A DNA stretch of 48,848 bases from Nonomuraea corallina (GTDB lineage: Bacteria; Actinomycetota; Actinomycetes; Streptosporangiales; Streptosporangiaceae): NCBI RefSeq assembly GCF_027620315.1, contig NZ_JAPNNL010000034.1:1-48848 (forward strand), read 5' to 3'. The position numbers were made by a program, and so were the translations under genes. A model generated the notes under the pieces. It was given only the letters and a program-made list of their open reading frames with translations, had not been told where the DNA came from and ran no database searches. Shown in pieces: positions 1 through 7,749 of this stretch; within the stretch, counting starts at the first letter, position 1, and every line of letters begins with the position of its first letter.

Positions 1-511
1 GACGACCGCGTCCGCGCCGGACACCGGGCCCACCGGCCAGTCCGGCGCCGGGGACGACGCGGCCGATTCGGCCGAGGCCGAGGACGAGGCCGAGGACGCG
101 GAGGAGTTCTCGACCCGGCAGGAGCACGGCGAGAAGACCTCGCCCGCGCCCATGGCGAGTTCCATGGCGAGTCCCACGGCGTCCCCGCTGCGCTCTCCGC
201 TGGGCCGCGCGTTCACCGGCTCGGCCGCCCGTCACCGGGTGACCGTGACGGCCGTGCCCACCGGCCCGCGCACCGACCTGACGGTGCGCATCGAAGGAGC
301 CCGGGTGGGCACCGAGTCCAGGCTCGTCATCATCGGCAAGGACGGCACCCGGGAGCGGACCGGGCCGTGGCGGATCAACCGGGCGACGTACGAGGACGGC
401 GTGGTCTTCCGGCACGAGACGGGCACCGCGCTGGCGGACATCGCCGCGTTCGAGATCATCGGGGACGGCGAGCTGCTGGTGCGGATCCCGGTGACCGGGA
501 CCGGGAACTAA
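1..511 (+). CDS. C-terminal part of an anti-sigma-factor-like protein (5' end outside window)
   Basis: The frame is open from the left edge, so this is the end of a longer gene; an internal ATG at 152 is unlikely to be the start. The first 50 residues are acidic and Ala/Pro-rich (probably a disordered linker). The last ~75 residues form a beta-rich domain (T-V-R-I-E-G, then S-R-L-V-I-I-G-K-D-G-T and G-P-W-R) of the kind at the C-terminus of actinobacterial zf-HC2 anti-sigma factors. That family holds an ECF sigma factor at the membrane. The zinc finger, membrane segment and partner sigma gene would lie to the left and cannot be seen, so the family call is inferred from the tail only. Confidence 0.5.
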   Translation, partial: TTASAPDTGPTGQSGAGDDAADSAEAEDEAEDAEEFSTRQEHGEKTSPAPMASSMASPTASPLRSPLGRAFTGSAARHRVTVTAVPTGPRTDLTVRIEGARVGTESRLVIIGKDGTRERTGPWRINRATYEDGVVFRHETGTALADIAAFEIIGDGELLVRIPVTGTGN

Positions 512-540
512 ACCGGCGGGACCGGTGGTTGCACCGGGGG

Positions 541-981
541 ATGACGGGACTGTGGGTCGCGCTGGCCACGCTGGCGCTCGGAGCGGCGATCGGAGTGGTT
601 CGGCTGCGCACGGACGGACGCGTGGGCGACGGCGAGCCCGGCCCCCTGCTGGGCCCCGGTGAGCTGGGCGCCGAGCTGGGGGAGCGGGCCACGCTCGTGC
701 AGTTCTCCACCGCCTTCTGCCAGCCGTGCCGGGCCACGCGGCGGGTGCTCGCCGACGTGAGCGCCCTGGTGCCGGGCGTGGCGCACGTGGAGATCGACGC
801 CGAGTCCAGGCTCGACCTCGTACGGCGGCTCGACGTGATGCGGACGCCGACCGTGTTCGTGCTCGACGCCCGCGGGGCCGTGGTGCGCAGGGCGTCCGGG
901 CAGCCCACGAAGGCCGCCGTGCTGCACTCGCTCGCCCAGGTCGTGTCTCGGGATTCGTCTCACAAGCCGGACGACATGTGA
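541..981 (+). CDS. Membrane-anchored thioredoxin-like protein
   Basis: A 146-residue protein. Residues 3-20 are a hydrophobic N-terminal anchor, followed by a thioredoxin fold with active site F-C-Q-P-C (Cys60, Cys63) and the cis-Pro loop R-T-P-T at 101-104. It is likely a thiol-disulfide reductase or sulfur-carrier partner at the membrane. The frame is open upstream to 367, but that stretch overlaps the preceding gene and lacks a start signal; ATG 541 begins exactly at the hydrophobic segment. It lies just before the Cys leader peptide, DUF4395 and sulfurtransferase genes, an order I recall as conserved in actinomycetes, which suggests a shared role in sulfur handling. Confidence 0.82.
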   Translation: MTGLWVALATLALGAAIGVVRLRTDGRVGDGEPGPLLGPGELGAELGERATLVQFSTAFCQPCRATRRVLADVSALVPGVAHVEIDAESRLDLVRRLDVMRTPTVFVLDARGAVVRRASGQPTKAAVLHSLAQVVSRDSSHKPDDM

Positions 982-1006
982 CAGATGTCGAGACGCCGAG
1001 TAGTCT
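979..1006 (+). promoter_or_regulatory. Promoter of the leader peptide and sulfurtransferase operon
   Basis: A -10 box TAGTCT (1001-1006) lies 7 nt before the ATG at 1014. A -35-like TGACAG (979-984) sits 16 nt upstream. The spacing predicts a leaderless transcript starting at or next to the leader-peptide ATG. Confidence 0.6.
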
Positions 1007-1013
1007 TCTCGGC

Positions 1014-1097
1014 ATGAACCCATCGACGGAGCTGCTGACGAAGCGGCGCGCGGTTGATTTCTGCCGCGTCGCGACCGCGCTCTGTCGCGCTGCCTGA
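1014..1097 (+). CDS. Cysteine-containing leader peptide (attenuator uORF)
   Basis: A 27-residue ORF reading MNPSTELLTKRRAVDFCRVA then TALCRAA. It matches the 'putative leader peptide' family found ahead of sulfur-assimilation genes in actinomycetes: short, with conserved L-T-K-R-R-A-V-D and Cys codons near the end (Cys17, Cys24). It starts 7 nt after a TAGTCT -10 box, so it should be translated from the first nucleotide of the message. Its stop codon is 12 nt before a GC-rich hairpin and 61 nt before the DUF4395 start. Slow decoding of the Cys codons when cysteine is scarce could change folding and raise downstream expression; that mechanism is an inference. Confidence 0.75.
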   Translation: MNPSTELLTKRRAVDFCRVATALCRAA

Positions 1098-1109
1098 GGA
1101 CGGTCTCGC

Positions 1110-1133
1110 GCGGGCTTGCGGCCCGCCCCCTTT
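1110..1133 (+). terminator. Attenuator-like hairpin after the leader peptide
   Basis: GCGGGC (1110-1115), loop TTGCG, GCCCGC (1121-1126): a perfect 6-bp GC stem followed by CCCC and TTT (1127-1133). It lies between the leader peptide stop and the DUF4395 ribosome-binding site, so it could act as a weak terminator or an RBS-proximal block controlled by leader translation. Confidence 0.5.
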
Positions 1134-1158
1134 CCGAATCCTTCAGGAGCATCCCACG

Positions 1159-1572
1159 ATGCGTGCCGACCCCAGGGCGCTGCGCTTCGGCGCGGCCATC
1201 ACCACGTTGATCCTCGTCCTCGTCCTGGTGACGGGCAGCGCTTGGCTGCTTGCCGCCCAGGCCGTGGTGTTCGCGTTCGGCATCGCGGGCAGATCACCGT
1301 ACGGGATGCTTTTCCAGGCGCTCGTGACGAGCGCTCCGAAGGAGACCGAAGACTCCCGCCCGCCGCGTTTCGCGCAGGGGGTGGGGCTCGTCTTCGCGGT
1401 CGTGGGGGTGGCCGGGTTCGCCGTGGGGATCACGCCGCTGGCCCTCGGGGCCACGGCCGCGGCCCTCCTCGCCGCCTTCCTCAACGCAGCCTTCGGATTC
1501 TGCCTTGGCTGCGACATGTATCTGCTGATTCGCCGTATATTGCCCGCCGCCAACATGGAGGTACCACAATGA
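1159..1572 (+). CDS. DUF4395 integral membrane protein
   Basis: A 137-residue protein with about four hydrophobic segments (roughly 11-28, 30-43, 73-92 and 94-113) and a conserved C-L-G-C motif at 115-118 facing the end of the last helix, typical of DUF4395. The start ATG follows CAGGAG at 1144-1149. Its TGA overlaps the sulfurtransferase ATG (ATGA), so the two are translationally coupled. The CxxC motif beside a thioredoxin-like protein and a sulfurtransferase suggests a role in membrane thiol or persulfide transfer, but its biochemistry is not established. Confidence 0.85.
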   Translation: MRADPRALRFGAAITTLILVLVLVTGSAWLLAAQAVVFAFGIAGRSPYGMLFQALVTSAPKETEDSRPPRFAQGVGLVFAVVGVAGFAVGITPLALGATAAALLAAFLNAAFGFCLGCDMYLLIRRILPAANMEVPQ

Positions 1573-2408
1573 GCCGCTCCGCCGTCCTGGTGGATGCCGA
1601 CTGGGTCGAGGCCAACCTCGACACCCCGGGTGTCGTCTTCGTCGAGGTCGACGAAGACACCAGCGCCTACGACAAGGGCCACATCCGTGGCGCAGTGAAG
1701 ATCGACTGGAGGCAGGACCTGCAGGACCCGGTCCGCCGCGACTTCGTGGACAAGACCGGTTTCGAGGCTCTGCTCTCCGACCGGGGCATCTCCAACGACG
1801 ACACCGTCGTCCTCTACGGTGGCAACAACAACTGGTTCGCGGCCTACGCCTACTGGTATTTCAAGCTTTACGGCCACGACAACGTCAAGCTCCTCGACGG
1901 CGGCCGCAAGAAGTGGGAGCTGGAGTCCCGCGAGCTGGTCAAGGACGTCCCCGAGCGGGCCAAGACCCAGTACGTCGTCAACAAGGAGAACACCGCGATC
2001 CGCGCCTTCCGCGACGACGTGGTGGCCGCGATCGGCAAGCTCAACCTGGTGGACGTCCGCTCGCCCGACGAGTTCACCGGCAAGCTGCTCGCCCCCGCCC
2101 ACCTGCCGCAGGAGTCGGCGCAGCGCGGCGGCCACGTGCCCACGGCCCGCAACATCCCGTGGTCCAAGGCGGCCAACGACGACGGCACCTTCAAGTCCGA
2201 CGACGAACTGCGCGCCCTCTACGGCGAGGCCGGCGTCGACTTCGGCAAGGACACCATCGCCTACTGCCGCATCGGCGAGCGTTCCGCCCACACCTGGTTC
2301 GTCCTGCACGAGCTGCTCGACCAGGAGAACGTGAAGAACTACGACGGTTCGTGGACCGAGTACGGCTCGCTCGTGGGCGTGCCGATCGAGCTGGGGGAGG
2401 CCCGATGA
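1569..2408 (+). CDS. sseA: Thiosulfate sulfurtransferase (rhodanese)
   Basis: A 279-residue, two-domain rhodanese. The C-terminal active-site loop reads Y-C-R-I-G-E-R-S with the catalytic cysteine at about residue 233, the usual actinobacterial CysA/SseA form. The N-terminal domain (about 1-130) lacks the cysteine, as expected. The enzyme moves sulfane sulfur from thiosulfate to a thiol acceptor through a Cys persulfide. It overlaps DUF4395 (ATGA at 1569) and DUF1416 (ATGA at 2405), giving a tight three-gene translational unit under the Cys leader peptide. Length and motifs are normal. Confidence 0.92.
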   Translation: MSRSAVLVDADWVEANLDTPGVVFVEVDEDTSAYDKGHIRGAVKIDWRQDLQDPVRRDFVDKTGFEALLSDRGISNDDTVVLYGGNNNWFAAYAYWYFKLYGHDNVKLLDGGRKKWELESRELVKDVPERAKTQYVVNKENTAIRAFRDDVVAAIGKLNLVDVRSPDEFTGKLLAPAHLPQESAQRGGHVPTARNIPWSKAANDDGTFKSDDELRALYGEAGVDFGKDTIAYCRIGERSAHTWFVLHELLDQENVKNYDGSWTEYGSLVGVPIELGEAR

Positions 2409-2704
2409 CCGCGCAGGGTTGCGGAGCGCCGGAGCAGACCATCGCGCTGCCGGCCGGGATCGATCTGTCCAACCAGGCCGTGATCCAGGGCAGGGTCACC
2501 GGCGCGGGCACCGCCTACGCGCGGCTGCTCGACCACACCGGCGAGTTCACCGGCGAGGTCGTGGTGTCGGACGAGGGAGTCTTCCGCTTCTTCGCCGGTC
2601 CCGGCGACTGGACCGTACGCATCATCGCGGGCGGCGGCGTCACCCGCGACGTCCGGGTGCAGGCCCGGCTCGGCGAGGTGGCCGAGCTCGCGATCGCCGT
2701 CTGA
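2405..2704 (+). CDS. DUF1416 protein
   Basis: A 99-residue soluble protein with a short N-terminal part containing Q-G-C-G followed by a beta-rich domain (A-V-I-Q-G-R-V, Y-A-R-L-L-D, then D-W-T-V-R). This is the DUF1416 family, found almost only downstream of actinobacterial sulfurtransferases. It overlaps the sulfurtransferase stop (ATGA) and ends 14 nt before a strong hairpin terminator. The family has no proven function; the coupling suggests a partner or sulfur acceptor, which is an inference. Confidence 0.88.
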   Translation: MTAQGCGAPEQTIALPAGIDLSNQAVIQGRVTGAGTAYARLLDHTGEFTGEVVVSDEGVFRFFAGPGDWTVRIIAGGGVTRDVRVQARLGEVAELAIAV

Positions 2705-2718
2705 CGCACACGCGACGG

Positions 2719-2748
2719 GGGCCCGCGTCCTTTGAGGGACGCGGGCCC
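2719..2748 (+). terminator. Terminator of the sulfurtransferase operon
   Basis: GGGCCCGCGTCC (2719-2730) pairs perfectly with GGACGCGGGCCC (2737-2748) across loop TTTGAG. A 12-bp stem with a short T run (TT) after it, 14 nt past the DUF1416 stop. Confidence 0.85.
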
Positions 2749-2808
2749 TTCGCGTGCCTGTCGGGATGCGGCTGCGGCCGGTGAGGGCGGGCCGCTACGA
2801 TTCCACCG

Positions 2809-4110
2809 ATGTCCGGAACGTCTGGTGTGATGGCACCGAACCGGCCCGGCCCCGCATCGGGTCAGCGACTGCCGTCGCCTTTCTCGTTGCCCCTGCACAC
2901 CGTGCGGGTGGCCGGGAAGTGCGCGCTGCCCCTGATCCTCTGGTTCGCCGCCGGCGAGCTGGCCCGTTACGCGCTGCTGTACGCGGGCACCGAAGTCGCC
3001 TACGGCGAGTGGCGGCAGGTCCGCCTCGTCGCCGTGATGACGCTGCTCACCCTGGTGGTGCTGGCGGCCATGACGGTCACCACCGGCATGCTGCACAGCC
3101 TGCGCGGCGCCCTCTGGGAGATACGCGCCCGAGCCGCCGAAGGAGTTTCGGACGAGCGGTTCTTCCGCACGCTCGACCGGATGGCTCCCGCGTTCGCCGT
3201 CCTCTACCTCGCCTGGGGCTTCCACGCCGAGGACGCGCGCGACTTCCAGCAGATGGACCTGCTGCACCACTTCTACGAGATGACCGAAGCCCAATGGTTC
3301 GGCGAGGAGACCGACGTCGGCGCGAGCCTCGCCGACCTCGACTGGCGGGTGTCGCTGGGCGCGATGGCGGTCATGTTCCTGCTGAAGACGCTCTTCGCCA
3401 AGCTGGTGGAGAAGGGCAAGGGCCGCTTCTACGGGTTCGCCGCCGCCTTCTCCGAGTTCGGCTTCGTCTTCTACGGGCTGAACGCGACCGTCGCCTTCGC
3501 CGACGCCCGCGCCGAATGGACCGACAGCCGCGCGGTCGTGGTCGGCACCAAGCAGGCGCTGGACAACGCCAAGGAGACGGTCCCGGCCTGGGAGGCGTTC
3601 ACCGAGGCGTTCGGCGCCTTCTGGCCGCTGTTCCTGGACGCCGTGGCCATCCCGCTGGCCTGGCTCACCGTGGCCATGCTCGTCTTCGGCGCCTTCTCCG
3701 ACGACAGGCGCACCCTGGTCAAGGGCACCCGCCTGGAGAAGGGCGTGGACCGGCTGGAGAGCAGCCACGACCTCACCCGCAAGTCGTTCGACCACGTCAC
3801 CAGCGGCTTCACAGACCGCTGGTTGCCACTGGCCAACTCCCTGCGCATGATCATCAGGGGTGGCGCGCCGCTGTTCGGCATGATGTGCCTGTGCTACGTG
3901 GCCATCGAGGTGGGCTCCCGCTACGCCGACCGCGCCGTCCGCACCCTCATCGGCTCCGAGGCCGAATGGACCTGGATGTACGTCGGCGTGCCGGTCGGCT
4001 TCGTCCGCGACCTCCTGGTGACCGCCCTGACCATGGCGCTCCTGGCCGCCACCTTCGACCTCGCCGCCACCCGCGCCCGCCTGCGCGGCCGGCCGCTCAA
4101 CGCCTCCTGA
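2809..4110 (+). CDS. Multi-pass membrane protein of unknown function
   Basis: A 433-residue protein with about six hydrophobic segments (for example near 38-58, 72-96, 185-200, 270-292, 343-365 and 390-420) and charged loops between them. I recognise no family. ATG 2809 lies 7 nt after a TACGAT -10 box (2796-2801), so it is probably leaderless; there is no Shine-Dalgarno. Its last 14 bp overlap the end of the convergent gene 4097-6151. It is the first member of an envelope-protein block that continues to 12.7 kb, so a role with those exported proteins and ATPases is possible but unproven. Confidence 0.72.
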   Translation: MSGTSGVMAPNRPGPASGQRLPSPFSLPLHTVRVAGKCALPLILWFAAGELARYALLYAGTEVAYGEWRQVRLVAVMTLLTLVVLAAMTVTTGMLHSLRGALWEIRARAAEGVSDERFFRTLDRMAPAFAVLYLAWGFHAEDARDFQQMDLLHHFYEMTEAQWFGEETDVGASLADLDWRVSLGAMAVMFLLKTLFAKLVEKGKGRFYGFAAAFSEFGFVFYGLNATVAFADARAEWTDSRAVVVGTKQALDNAKETVPAWEAFTEAFGAFWPLFLDAVAIPLAWLTVAMLVFGAFSDDRRTLVKGTRLEKGVDRLESSHDLTRKSFDHVTSGFTDRWLPLANSLRMIIRGGAPLFGMMCLCYVAIEVGSRYADRAVRTLIGSEAEWTWMYVGVPVGFVRDLLVTALTMALLAATFDLAATRARLRGRPLNAS

Positions 4111-6151
4111 ACGTCAACCGGACCAGATTGTCGATCCTGACCGCCTCCGAGTCCTTCTTGAAGTAGTCCTCGCTGGGGGTGTCGGAGCGGTACGAGCTCG
4201 GCCTGAACGAGAGCTCGACCTCGTCCTTCACCGCGGTCGGCACCACGGCCAGCCCCTGGATCCGATACTCCTCGCCCACCTTCAACCGGTCGTTCGGCCG
4301 GTCGCCCGGCGACAGCTCCACCACCCACGTCCGGCCCGCCCGGTCGGCCAGCTCCGGCTCCTCGGGCAGACCCGTCATGGTCGCGCTGCCCTCGTCCAGG
4401 ACCTTCTGCCTGATGTCGATCGCGAGCCAGGTGACGTCGGGGCCATGCCTGTTGTCCTGCGGCGGATCCGTGACGGCCACGTCGGCCTTCCACTCGGTGT
4501 CGTAGACCTCGTACGAGCCGCCGGCCGGGACCGTCACCTCCTTCGGGTACAGCCCTCGGGTGATGACGGACTCGTGGAACCGGTAACCGTCGAACCCGTC
4601 CGCGGCGACGGCGAGCAACGACACCACCACGGCGGCCACGGCGACCAGCACCGTCCGCTTCCTCCGCGCGCCCTTCCCCGGCCCGGCCTCCGCCGCGCCC
4701 GTCCCTCTCGCCCCCGGCTCGGCCCGCCCGACCGCATCGGTACGCCCGCCGCCCGCGGCCACCCCACCGACTCCCACCACCGCACCGTGCCCGGTGGCGG
4801 TCCCTTCGGTCATCGCGCGGTGCCCGGCGGTTCCGTCGGTCCTCGGGCCGTGCCCGGTGCCGTGCCCGGCGGTTCCCGGCTCCGGGCCTCCTCCAGCTGC
4901 TCCGCCGGGCCCCGCTGTTCCGCTCATTCCCGTGGCCCCGGCCACATCGCCGGTTCCGGTGACGGTTCCGGCGGCGTCGGCTGGGCCACCGGGGCCGGTC
5001 GCCCCCATGACGCTGCCGGGTCCGGTGGCACCCATGGCGCCACCCGGTCCCGTGGCCCCTGCTTCGGCAGGTCCTGCCGCCGCACCGGCGCCGGGGGCGC
5101 CGGGATCGGCTCCCGGTGCGGCCGTCCTCGGGGCGGGTGCGGCAGCGCCGGTTCCCGAGGTGGGCTCCGCGTCTCCCAGGAACGGCCTGCCGCTCTCCCG
5201 GGTCCCGCTGGGAGGCAAGGGCAGGCTGGTTCGTACGACCGGGATGGGTTGCGTGGAGCCCATCGCCTCGCGACGCGGCACAGGCGGCCACACCTGCTGG
5301 TCAGGCGGAAAATCACGTCCTCGGACAGGCGGCATCATGGGCGGCCTGCTCCGCCCGCCGAAAGCACCCCGCCCACGCGTCGGCGCACCCGGCACTCCCT
5401 GCCCGCCTGGATCACTCCGCTCGCCGGGAGCGCCTCGCCCGTACGCCGGTCCGCCCGGGGCGCGCTGTCCACCCGGGGCCTGCCCGTGCGGATGGTCACT
5501 TTCCGGGCCGGCCGCCCATCCCGGATGGCCCGGTTGCGGCTGTCCCGATCGCGGGTGGTCAGGTCGCGCTTGGTGTCCAGGCCGGTTTGTCCGCCGCTCC
5601 GGGTACGCGGCTTGTTGCCCGGGGTGTGACGGCTGCCCAGGATCGGTTTGTTGCGGGAGGTGCGGGGCCTGGCCGGGCGTGACTCGCTCGCCGGGTGTGC
5701 TGTGCTCCCCGGGGTACGTCGGCTGACCGGGCGTGCTGTGCCCCCCGAAGGACGCGGGCCGGCCGGGGATTGCTTGGCCCCCGGGGTACGCGGGCTGGCC
5801 GGGGTCGGTGGCCGGGGTCGCGCGCCGATGGTGGGGCGGCTGTCCGGCTGGTCGGCTTCCGCCCGGCGGTGGCGCGCCCGGATCGTGAGCAGCGCCGGGT
5901 TCGTAGGGCAGGTCTGACCTGTATGCCGTGCCCGGTCCGTACGCCGCGCCGGGTTCGTACGCCGCATCTGGCCCGTACGCCGCATCTGGCCCGTACGCCG
6001 CGTCTGACCTGTACGCGGTGCCCGGGTCGTACGTGCCGCCGGGCTCGGCTGGGGTGTTCGGGTCGTCGGAGGGCGGGTGGGCGGTGTCGGGGTCCTCGGG
6101 GCGCCGGTGGCTCTTCTTGGGCGCGAACCAGTCGCGGTCGTTGCTGCTCAT
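4097..6151 (-). CDS. Large protein with disordered collagen-like cytoplasmic part, one TM helix and an ectodomain
   Basis: A 684-residue protein. Residues 1 to ~490 are Pro/Gly/Ala-rich and low in complexity, with six-residue A-A-Y-G-P-D-type repeats near the N-terminus, many P-G-x blocks, and a collagen-like stretch with G-A-T-G-P-G triplets (about 350-440). A basic R-K-R precedes a single TM helix (about 495-517), then a ~165-residue C-terminal domain, predicted extracytoplasmic, with no cysteines in conserved motifs. Third gene of a leftward set (7581 to 4097) whose members all have one N-side TM and a beta-rich ectodomain. No family recognised. The ATG and the length of the disordered part fit the GC-codon bias. 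Confidence 0.7.
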   Translation of the reverse strand: MSSNDRDWFAPKKSHRRPEDPDTAHPPSDDPNTPAEPGGTYDPGTAYRSDAAYGPDAAYGPDAAYEPGAAYGPGTAYRSDLPYEPGAAHDPGAPPPGGSRPAGQPPHHRRATPATDPGQPAYPGGQAIPGRPASFGGHSTPGQPTYPGEHSTPGERVTPGQAPHLPQQTDPGQPSHPGQQAAYPERRTNRPGHQARPDHPRSGQPQPGHPGWAAGPESDHPHGQAPGGQRAPGGPAYGRGAPGERSDPGGQGVPGAPTRGRGAFGGRSRPPMMPPVRGRDFPPDQQVWPPVPRREAMGSTQPIPVVRTSLPLPPSGTRESGRPFLGDAEPTSGTGAAAPAPRTAAPGADPGAPGAGAAAGPAEAGATGPGGAMGATGPGSVMGATGPGGPADAAGTVTGTGDVAGATGMSGTAGPGGAAGGGPEPGTAGHGTGHGPRTDGTAGHRAMTEGTATGHGAVVGVGGVAAGGGRTDAVGRAEPGARGTGAAEAGPGKGARRKRTVLVAVAAVVVSLLAVAADGFDGYRFHESVITRGLYPKEVTVPAGGSYEVYDTEWKADVAVTDPPQDNRHGPDVTWLAIDIRQKVLDEGSATMTGLPEEPELADRAGRTWVVELSPGDRPNDRLKVGEEYRIQGLAVVPTAVKDEVELSFRPSSYRSDTPSEDYFKKDSEAVRIDNLVRLTFRRR
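5939..6028. repeat. 18-bp tandem repeats encoding A-A-Y-G-P-D-type units
   Basis: GTACGCCGCATCTGGCCC occurs at 5957-5974 and 5975-5992. Diverged copies lie at 5939-5956, 5993-6010 and 6011-6028. Being in frame (18 = 6 codons), the array adds six-residue units to the disordered N-terminus of the 4097-6151 protein and could change copy number by slippage. Confidence 0.85.
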
Positions 6152-6289
6152 CGGATTTCCTTCGCTGGGACCCCGGTCGTCACCCTGGGGGAAAGCGAAC
6201 CTGCCGCGGGACGGGAAGCGGGCGGAGGCGACGGGGGGCCCGATCCGCGGGGTGCCGCCTGCCGGCGTGGGGAGGAGGTCACCGTCGGG

Positions 6290-6925
6290 TCACTTCGCGT
6301 CGGTGGAGTGGACGTCCGGGGCCGAGTCGGCGAGTTTGCGCGCCGCCGCGGCGTCCACCGCGAGGTCGATCTCGGCTTCCGGCTGGTAGGGCTCGACCAG
6401 CGCCGTCGGCGGCAGGCCGACGACCACGCGGGCGCCGGGGAGCGCGGAGGCGGGCACCTCGAAGAAGTAGGGGCCGCGGGCCCAGATGTCGGGCTGCACC
6501 CACTTGCTGGTGATGGATAGGGAGCTGTCGACCCGGTCGGTGGCGGAGAACTTCCTGCCGTCGGCGGTCAGCAGCACGGCCGGCCCGAGTTTGTACGGCT
6601 GAAGCTTGGACTTGGCGGAGACGTCGACGATGAGGAACAGGTGGTCGGTCTTGACGGTGTCGGAGCGGTGCTGGACGGCCTTGGCGGCGGTCACCGAGTT
6701 GACCCGGACGACGAAGCGGGTGGCGTCGATGTCCTTGCCCAGGTCGCCGGTGTAGGTCAGCGGGGCGGTGTACTCGTTGTGGCTGAGGTCCATGGCCTGC
6801 AGGCCGATAGCGGCGCCCACGAGGACGAGTCCGACGGCGGCGTTGAGCAGCCGCGACTCGCCGGCCCTGCGCGGCGGCCGGGCGCGGCGGCCGGGGGCGT
6901 CGGGGCGTCGCGCGGTGGCGGTCAT
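6290..6925 (-). CDS. Membrane-anchored protein with Ig-like (DUF4352-like) ectodomain
   Basis: A 211-residue protein: basic N-terminus rich in Arg (about 1-25), TM helix at about 27-44, then a beta-rich domain with pattern F-L-I-V-D-V-S, L-L-T-A-D-G-R-K-F and V-V-V-G-L-P, like DUF4352/TelA-type immunoglobulin folds in exported lipoproteins. ATG 6925 overlaps the upstream gene's TGA (ATGA), so the two are coupled; the frame is open further upstream but that part is antisense-like. Function unknown. It belongs with the flanking exported proteins, and the fold assignment is by pattern only. Confidence 0.7.
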   Translation of the reverse strand: MTATARRPDAPGRRARPPRRAGESRLLNAAVGLVLVGAAIGLQAMDLSHNEYTAPLTYTGDLGKDIDATRFVVRVNSVTAAKAVQHRSDTVKTDHLFLIVDVSAKSKLQPYKLGPAVLLTADGRKFSATDRVDSSLSITSKWVQPDIWARGPYFFEVPASALPGARVVVGLPPTALVEPYQPEAEIDLAVDAAAARKLADSAPDVHSTDAK

Positions 6926-7581
6926 GGCGGGTCTCCGGCCTTGACGGGGAGCGTCACCTGGGCCTGGACGGTCGGCACGTAGCTCTCTCCGGCGGCTTCG
7001 CTGATCAGCTGCCATCTGACGGTCTCGTCCTGGAAGCCGGGGGCGTACTCGAAGGACGCCACGTCCAGCGTGATCTTGTCGGGTGGCTGCTCGCCGGGGT
7101 CGAGCCGGTAGCGGACGATGACCTTGGTCTTGAGGCCGGGGTGGAGCTGGTTCGTCTGCTCGTCACCGGCCAGGGCGAAGGCGAACGGCCCCTTGTCCTT
7201 CTTGATCGCCGGCGAGATCCTGACGAGGGAGTTGGCGAAGGAGTGACCGAACCCGGCCTCCTCGGGCTTGGCGGGCGGCAGGCCGACGCTCACGGTCTCC
7301 TCGCCGAGGTTGGTGACGTCGAAGACCATCTCCACGAACCGCTTGTCCTCCTCGAAGGACAGCTCGGCCTTCTCGACGTTCACCCGCGCCTCGACGAAGG
7401 CGGTGGAGTAGAGGCCCTGATCGAGCACCGCGCCCTGGCCGAGCGGCTCGGGCCGGGCCTCGGCCTCCTCCAGCCCGCCGAGCAGCGTGATGATCCCGAC
7501 GACGGTCACGATCAGCAGACTGGCGACGGGCACCGCGACCGGACGCCGGGGGGTGCCGCGGCCGTCGTGGGGTTCCGTCAT
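6922..7581 (-). CDS. Membrane-anchored protein with beta-rich ectodomain
   Basis: A 219-residue protein with a TM helix at about 15-34 and an ectodomain containing F-D-V-T-N-L-G-E-E-T-V, a typical Ig-like 'conserved additive strand' pattern also seen in the downstream gene. First gene of the leftward trio 7581-4097, transcribed divergently from the VirD4-like gene at 7750 across a 168-bp gap. Likely anchored with its domain outside the membrane. I do not recognise a named family. Confidence 0.7.
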   Translation of the reverse strand: MTEPHDGRGTPRRPVAVPVASLLIVTVVGIITLLGGLEEAEARPEPLGQGAVLDQGLYSTAFVEARVNVEKAELSFEEDKRFVEMVFDVTNLGEETVSVGLPPAKPEEAGFGHSFANSLVRISPAIKKDKGPFAFALAGDEQTNQLHPGLKTKVIVRYRLDPGEQPPDKITLDVASFEYAPGFQDETVRWQLISEAAGESYVPTVQAQVTLPVKAGDPP

Positions 7582-7749
7582 GGCTAGTGATGGTAATAGG
7601 TGAGCCTTGTCCCACCCACCCCAATACGCCCATCGGGCTGGCGGAATTGCCGAGAACCCTGCCGCAGCAGGGGTTGTAGCTCATACGCTGTCACGGAGTG
7701 AAGGGGAACAGGGCCCTGCTAACGACATAGCGCAGCCGGAGGGGGTCAC
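7582..7749. promoter_or_regulatory. Divergent promoter region of the envelope block
   Basis: 168 bp between two divergent starts. It contains CCCTGCcgcaGCAGGG (inverted repeat near 7660) and GGAGGGGG before the GTG at 7750. No clear -35/-10 pair could be assigned. Confidence 0.35.
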
